Assembly (NCBI GenBank): GCA_947471745.1
Contig: CANJKZ010000008.1
Span: 1,900,001 to 1,964,000, forward strand
Direction of reading: 5' to 3'
DNA: 64,000 nt
Source: Closterium sp. Naga37s-1
Lineage: Eukaryota; Streptophyta; Zygnematophyceae; Desmidiales; Closteriaceae
Shown here: positions 60,632 through 64,000 of the stretch, piece by piece
How the letters are laid out: every line of letters begins with the position of its first letter
How positions within the stretch are numbered: position 1 is the stretch's first letter
Notes under the pieces: generated by a model
What the model was told of the DNA's origin: nothing
The model's database searches: none
The model's input: only the letters and a program-made list of their open reading frames with translations
Made by a program: the position numbers and the translations under genes

Positions 60632-61052
60632 TTCCCCCTCGCCAATGGCCCTGCTTTCCTCCACTCCCCTCGCCGTCACTGAATGACTGCAAACGTGTTG
60701 CATGTCCACCCCATGCCATTCAACTTGGAGCTGGAAGCCTCCCTAGAGTAGCACCTAGTGCCGGGACTCTCGCAGGAAATGCATGCGTTGCATCACTGGT
60801 CTCGCCCCTCGCGAGATGCCATGAGCGCACTGCCCAGTAAGGGCGGATTCTTTGTGTCTGCGGCTACCCTGTGGACTAGACTGGGGTGGTGAGTTGGGAC
60901 GCCAAGGAAGCTGATGCGGGTTAGGTTAGGTAGAAGGAGACGGAACTGCATGATTTGCCAGGCCAACTGTATGAGCCAAGGTGTTTTGCCAACTGTTTGC
61001 AAGCATTAGGAAATAAGCAGAAGTCGTTCCAAATGCTTTTGGTGGGTGCAAG
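60632..61052. other. 3' flank of the Tubby-like gene
   Basis: This is probably the 3' UTR and the start of the intergenic region. I see no further gene, repeat or clear polyadenylation signal. Confidence 0.5.
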
Positions 61053-61283
61053 TGTCAGAACACGCTCTTAACTCTTGACTTAGTAACTTAGGGTTTACCT
61101 AGGAAGCGTGAGTGTCGAGAGTGAGCATGGCAAGAGAATTGGGCAAAGAGGGGATTCACTAAGGAATGTTTACAAGATATAGGATAGGGGAGAGGATAGG
61201 GTACACCACCAGCAGTTGAACCTAATAACTAACTAATACACTAGCAAGCTGTAGGCAGTTAGGATATGCAATATAATTCAACA
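61053..61283 (-). repeat. 3' LTR of E9
   Basis: This is 231 bp, same length as 62209-62439. Confidence 0.94.
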
Positions 61284-61544
61284 CACCCCCGTAACTGCCT
61301 ACGGCTATAGCTAGTGGTGTCTGGCACCAGGTCGCCTGGAGAGCGGTTGCTGTAGCTGGGATAGGCACAGAAACAGCGGTGGCTGAGCGGCAGCACCTGT
61401 GAACGCCAGAACGGAGGAGGGCGCGGAGAGCGCGGAGGAGGGCTGGAATAGCCGGAGGGCGAAGGATGCTGGTCGCTTGCCATCTACGAGCAAACACAAC
61501 TGTTGGTGAGGAGGAGGAAGCTGGTGGTGGTGCACAGGAGGAGA

Positions 61545-62000
61545 GCAGAGGAGATGCGGCTGGAGAGGAGAGAGGAGGAGGAGATGCGGCTATAGGAGAG
61601 GAGACTGGAGGAGGAGATGCGGCAGAAGGAGAGGAGAGGAGAGAGGAGGAGATGCGGCTGGAGGAGAAGAGGAGAGGAGAGGAGAAGAGGAGGAGGAGAG
61701 GAGAGGAGAGGAGAGGAGAGGAGAGGAGAGGAGGTGGCTGGCGCGGCAGAAGCTTTCCCGCCACCCCCTCATCCCCCTCCCCCCCATGCGCTGGCGCTGG
61801 CGGAAGTGCTGGCGCTGGGCGCTGGCGTCGCGCTGGCGCTGGCGCCCGCCGTTGGCGCTTGCGCTAGCGCCCGCCGTCGGCGCTGGCGTCCGCGCTGGCG
61901 CTTGCGACCGCCGTTGGCGCTGGCGGTGGCGCCCGCCGTTGGCGCTGGCGCTGGCGCCCGCCGTTGGCGCTTGCGCTGGCGCCCGCCGTCGCCTCGCTGG
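61545..62000. repeat. Two tandem arrays inside E9
   Basis: The first is purine-only ([15 protein letters not shown], about 61.55-61.74 kb). The second is GC-rich, with about ten copies of a roughly 21-bp unit ggcgctggcgcccgccgttg. They occupy the leader position, as in E3. Confidence 0.85.
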
Positions 62001-62208
62001 CACGCTCGCCACTGGCAGAGCGCGACGGGGCAAGCGAAAGGGGGCAGCGCGACGGGTGCTGCAAAAGCAGCGGAGTTCGAGCCAGCAGCGGATTTCGCGC
62101 TACTAGCAGTAGCAGCCATGCCAGCAGCACAATAAGTCGCCATGGCAGATCGCGGGTTTGGTGGGCCCATGAAAACGAGGTCCTAGGAGGGACCACGCTC
62201 TGATACCA

Positions 62209-62439
62209 TGTCAGAACACGCTCTTAACTCTTGAGTTAGTAACTTAGGGTTTACCTAGGAAGCGTGAGTATCGAGAGTGAGCATGGCAAGAGAATTGGGC
62301 AAAGAGGGGATTCACTAAGGAATGTTTACAAGATATAGGATAGGGGAGAGGATAGGGTACACCACCAGCAGTTGAACCTAATAACTAACTAATACACTAG
62401 CAAGCTGTAGGCAGTTAGGATATGCAATATAATTCAACA
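62209..62439 (-). repeat. 5' LTR of E9
   Basis: This is 231 bp, with the primer-binding site immediately inside (minus strand). Confidence 0.94.
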
Positions 62440-62633
62440 GCAAGTCTCTTGTTCTTGGTTCAAATGCTGCAGTAAGGAATACAAAAATCACCTACCAAAC
62501 ACCGCCTTCACACCTTGTGTACTGCAGCATTCTGTACTCTCAAAATGCACGGAGCTTGTGAGGAATCCAAATGGTATTACCGGTATTGTACCAAAATGTG
62601 TTGTACACACTCATGGCTACCATTGTTGCAGAG
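62440..62633. other. Short host spacer, nothing recognised
   Basis: This follows on from the E9 target copy; no gene or repeat identified. Confidence 0.45.
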
Positions 62634-62897
62634 TGTAAGGAAAATTGCTTTTCCTTACTTCGCGTCCCTGCTTACCGCGTACACGCTCGTTCCCGCCATC
62701 GGCACCCATCCGTGAACGTTACCCGCTCGCGACACTCGCCTCGACCACGACTCCCGCCACTGTTCACGATGCGACCCAACCTCACGGTTCGGTTGGAAAC
62801 CCGCGCTCCGGACCTCCGCCTCGACAATTCCCAACCTCGGCGCTAGGCCCGTAGCGCACCCCAATTTCCCGCATTACCGTTACCACGCTAGCTTCGC

Positions 62898-62904
62898 TAT
62901 ATAA
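62898..62904 (+). promoter_or_regulatory. TATA-box candidate in the E10 LTR
   Basis: tatataa lies in a gcttcgctatataacttcgc context about 90 bp before the end of the uninterrupted LTR part. This is a plausible core promoter position for an LTR. Confidence 0.45.
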
Positions 62905-62985
62905 CTTCGCTCATACTTTTCGCTCAACTGTATTGTTTGCTTCGATAGTGCAATCCTCGCTCGCTCGCTCAATTGCACTCGTAAC

Positions 62986-63602
62986 CAGGGCCTCAGATAT
63001 CAGGAAAAAAACCCTGAAATTCCTGATTTTGGCAGTCCTTTTTTTACATACCCTGAAAAGTCAGTGTTGAGAATTTTGAGGGACTGATCTTTCAGCCTTT
63101 TTTGTTAGGCCACAATGAAATTTCAGACTTTTTTCCCCTAGTACACTGATGCCACAACGTTGTAACGAAACCAACACTGAAAGCGATTCTTACCTGTGCC
63201 GTGTGGATTTGACCGCAATTACAGGGAATCTCAGATTCCCGAGGTGTAAGCACCCCGTGGCGAGGCCAACCTGTGAAATTCTGCCTCTGGTTCACGTTCA
63301 GAGGTGTTTTGTTGGTGCGGCGCCTCACACCATTGGGCCGTTTCGCAGCAGAAGTCAGTCTTGGCCAATCCGAACTTGGCCACCATGTGGTGCTGGAGGG
63401 CTGCCAAGGATCCTGCCCCGTTGCCATCACCTGCGACGCGTTAGTGACAGCCTTTTTACTAGTGTAATACTGATGCATCAGGCTTTTTACAAACGCAACA
63501 CTGTCATTTCAGGCTTTTTTTTTTTGGAACACTGTCAATCAGAGTTTACACACAGGGGGACCCTGATGGGTTGACGACCCTAAAAGTGAATCTGAGGGCC
63601 TG
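62986..63602. mobile_element. hAT-type MITE inserted in the E10 LTR
   Basis: This 617-bp element has terminal inverted repeats cagggcctcagat / atctgagggcctg (12 of 13 match) and an exact 8-bp target duplication ctcgtaac (62978-62985 and 63603-63610). An 8-bp duplication with CAGGG-type ends is the signature of hAT transposons. The interior has no transposase. It carries repeated words in both orientations (ccctgaaa, tttcaggcttttt, ctgtcaatcag) of the kind bound by hAT transposases near the ends. Confidence 0.9.
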
Positions 63603-63794
63603 CTCGTAACACTTGGTATTCAGAGCCTACTATCTCCTCTCGGACCGCACCCACACCTTCGCTTTCCCCAATATCTCAATTTTCTGGGGGGGTAGACGTC
63701 TCTCAGCGAACAAGCACCGCCGCTCGAAGTGCTCTCTCGTAAGCACGCACGGCCACAACAGAGGCTCTCGCTGAGCTTGCCCGACACCCCCGCC

Positions 63795-64000
63795 ATGGCC
63801 GAAATTAATCTTGCGACATTGACGCAGGAGCAACTCGACCGTCTCGTGCGCCAACTCGAAGACTCGGCGCTCGAAATCGCGACACTCACGGCGGAACGTG
63901 ACTCCGCCCGCCAGCAATCAACAGTGAATGCGCCAGCACCATCACAAGCACCCACAAATGCACCTGCGCAATCAGAAGAACCGATCGTCATCTCATCAGG
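63795..64000 (+). CDS. Gag-like N-terminus of E10 (partial, open at the window edge)
   Basis: At least 68 codons run from the ATG at 63795, which lies about 170 bp after the primer-binding site. The first 35 residues are charged and heptad-like (coiled-coil-prone). The rest is Ala/Pro/Gln-rich (NAPAPSQAPTNAPAQ). I assign gag from position and character only; no capsid or zinc-knuckle motif is reached before the window ends. Confidence 0.5.
   Translation, partial: MAEINLATLTQEQLDRLVRQLEDSALEIATLTAERDSARQQSTVNAPAPSQAPTNAPAQSEEPIVISS

Larger units (their letters stand above)
61053..62439 (-). mobile_element. Element E9: short non-autonomous LTR element (TRIM-like)
   Basis: This 1387-bp element is flanked by the duplication gcaag (61048-61052 and 62440-62444). 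It has 231-bp LTRs with about two differences, a perfect initiator-Met primer-binding site on the minus strand (tggtatcagagc, ending at 62208) and a polypurine tract (cgggggtg) next to the 3' LTR at 61284. The 925-bp interior has no gag or pol. It holds a (ggaga)-type array (61.59-61.74 kb), a ggcgctggcgcccgccgttgg array (61.78-61.99 kb) and a short unique stretch. It must use another element's proteins. It lies about 420 bp past the stop codon of the Tubby-like gene. Confidence 0.95.
62634..64000 (+). mobile_element. Element E10: left end of an LTR retrotransposon, runs off the window
   Basis: A probable 5' LTR (about 62634-63611, including the hAT-type insertion) ends cgtaaca. It is followed by tggtattcagagcc (63614-63627), a primer-binding site like that of initiator tRNA-Met with one extra base. 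A frame opening with ATG at 63795 and still open at the window edge encodes MAEINLATLTQEQLDRLVRQ and then an EIATLTAERDSARQQ heptad-like stretch, consistent with a gag N-terminus. No protease or RT is in view, so copia or gypsy cannot be decided. The LTR left edge is a guess from a tgtaagg start. Confidence 0.6.

Overview
This is eukaryotic nuclear DNA from the green-plant lineage. The only confident host gene is a spliced F-box/Tubby-like protein gene at 56947-60631 (+), and that F-box plus Tub combination is typical of plants and green algae. High GC, short pyrimidine-rich introns and Ser/Ala/Pro-rich coding insertions would suit a streptophyte alga or early land plant. Species cannot be fixed from this sequence.

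About 85% of the window is LTR retrotransposons, almost all Ty1/copia by domain order (protease, integrase, RT, RNase H), stacked inside one another. I label them A, X, E0a and E1-E10. From the left: an LTR fragment (1-135); A (136-2871, continuing at 10536-11571 on the opposite strand); the 5' end of X (2872-~3485); E8 (~3486-5371, -); E7 (~5372-9859, +); a short host spacer (9860-10535); the 3' part of A; then the rest of X (11572-~23135, -), which carries E6 (14839-20646, -). E0a (~23136-25025, -) has its 5' LTR split by a 30.5-kb complex. That complex is E1 (25026-55529, -), itself carrying E2 (27844-34325, +), E3 (35924-38517, +, non-autonomous) and E4 (40541-54455, -). E4 in turn carries E5 (43289-50216, +). 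Exact 5-bp target-site duplications are readable for E1 (aacaa), E2 (tcctg), E3 (aaagt), E4 (ttggg), E5 (ccaga), E6 (agggt), E9 (gcaag) and X (cagtg). LTR-LTR divergence by eye falls from the outer to the inner elements, as nesting requires. The two halves of A and of X lie in opposite orientation, which implies an inversion of roughly 3.5-23.1 kb.

To the right, 55552-56946 is the gene's upstream region. It is followed by the Tubby-like gene, a 1.39-kb non-autonomous LTR element (E9, 61053-62439, -), and the left end of another LTR element (E10, ~62634 to the window end, +). The E10 LTR carries a 617-bp hAT-type MITE (62986-63602) with an 8-bp target duplication.

Three themes stand out. Nearly every copia-type element has a different GC-rich tandem-repeat array between its primer-binding site and its coding region. 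The integrase-RT linkers are long, low-complexity and hypervariable. Two young elements (E3, E9) keep LTR, PBS and PPT but have no recognisable gag or pol, so they must have moved using another element's proteins.
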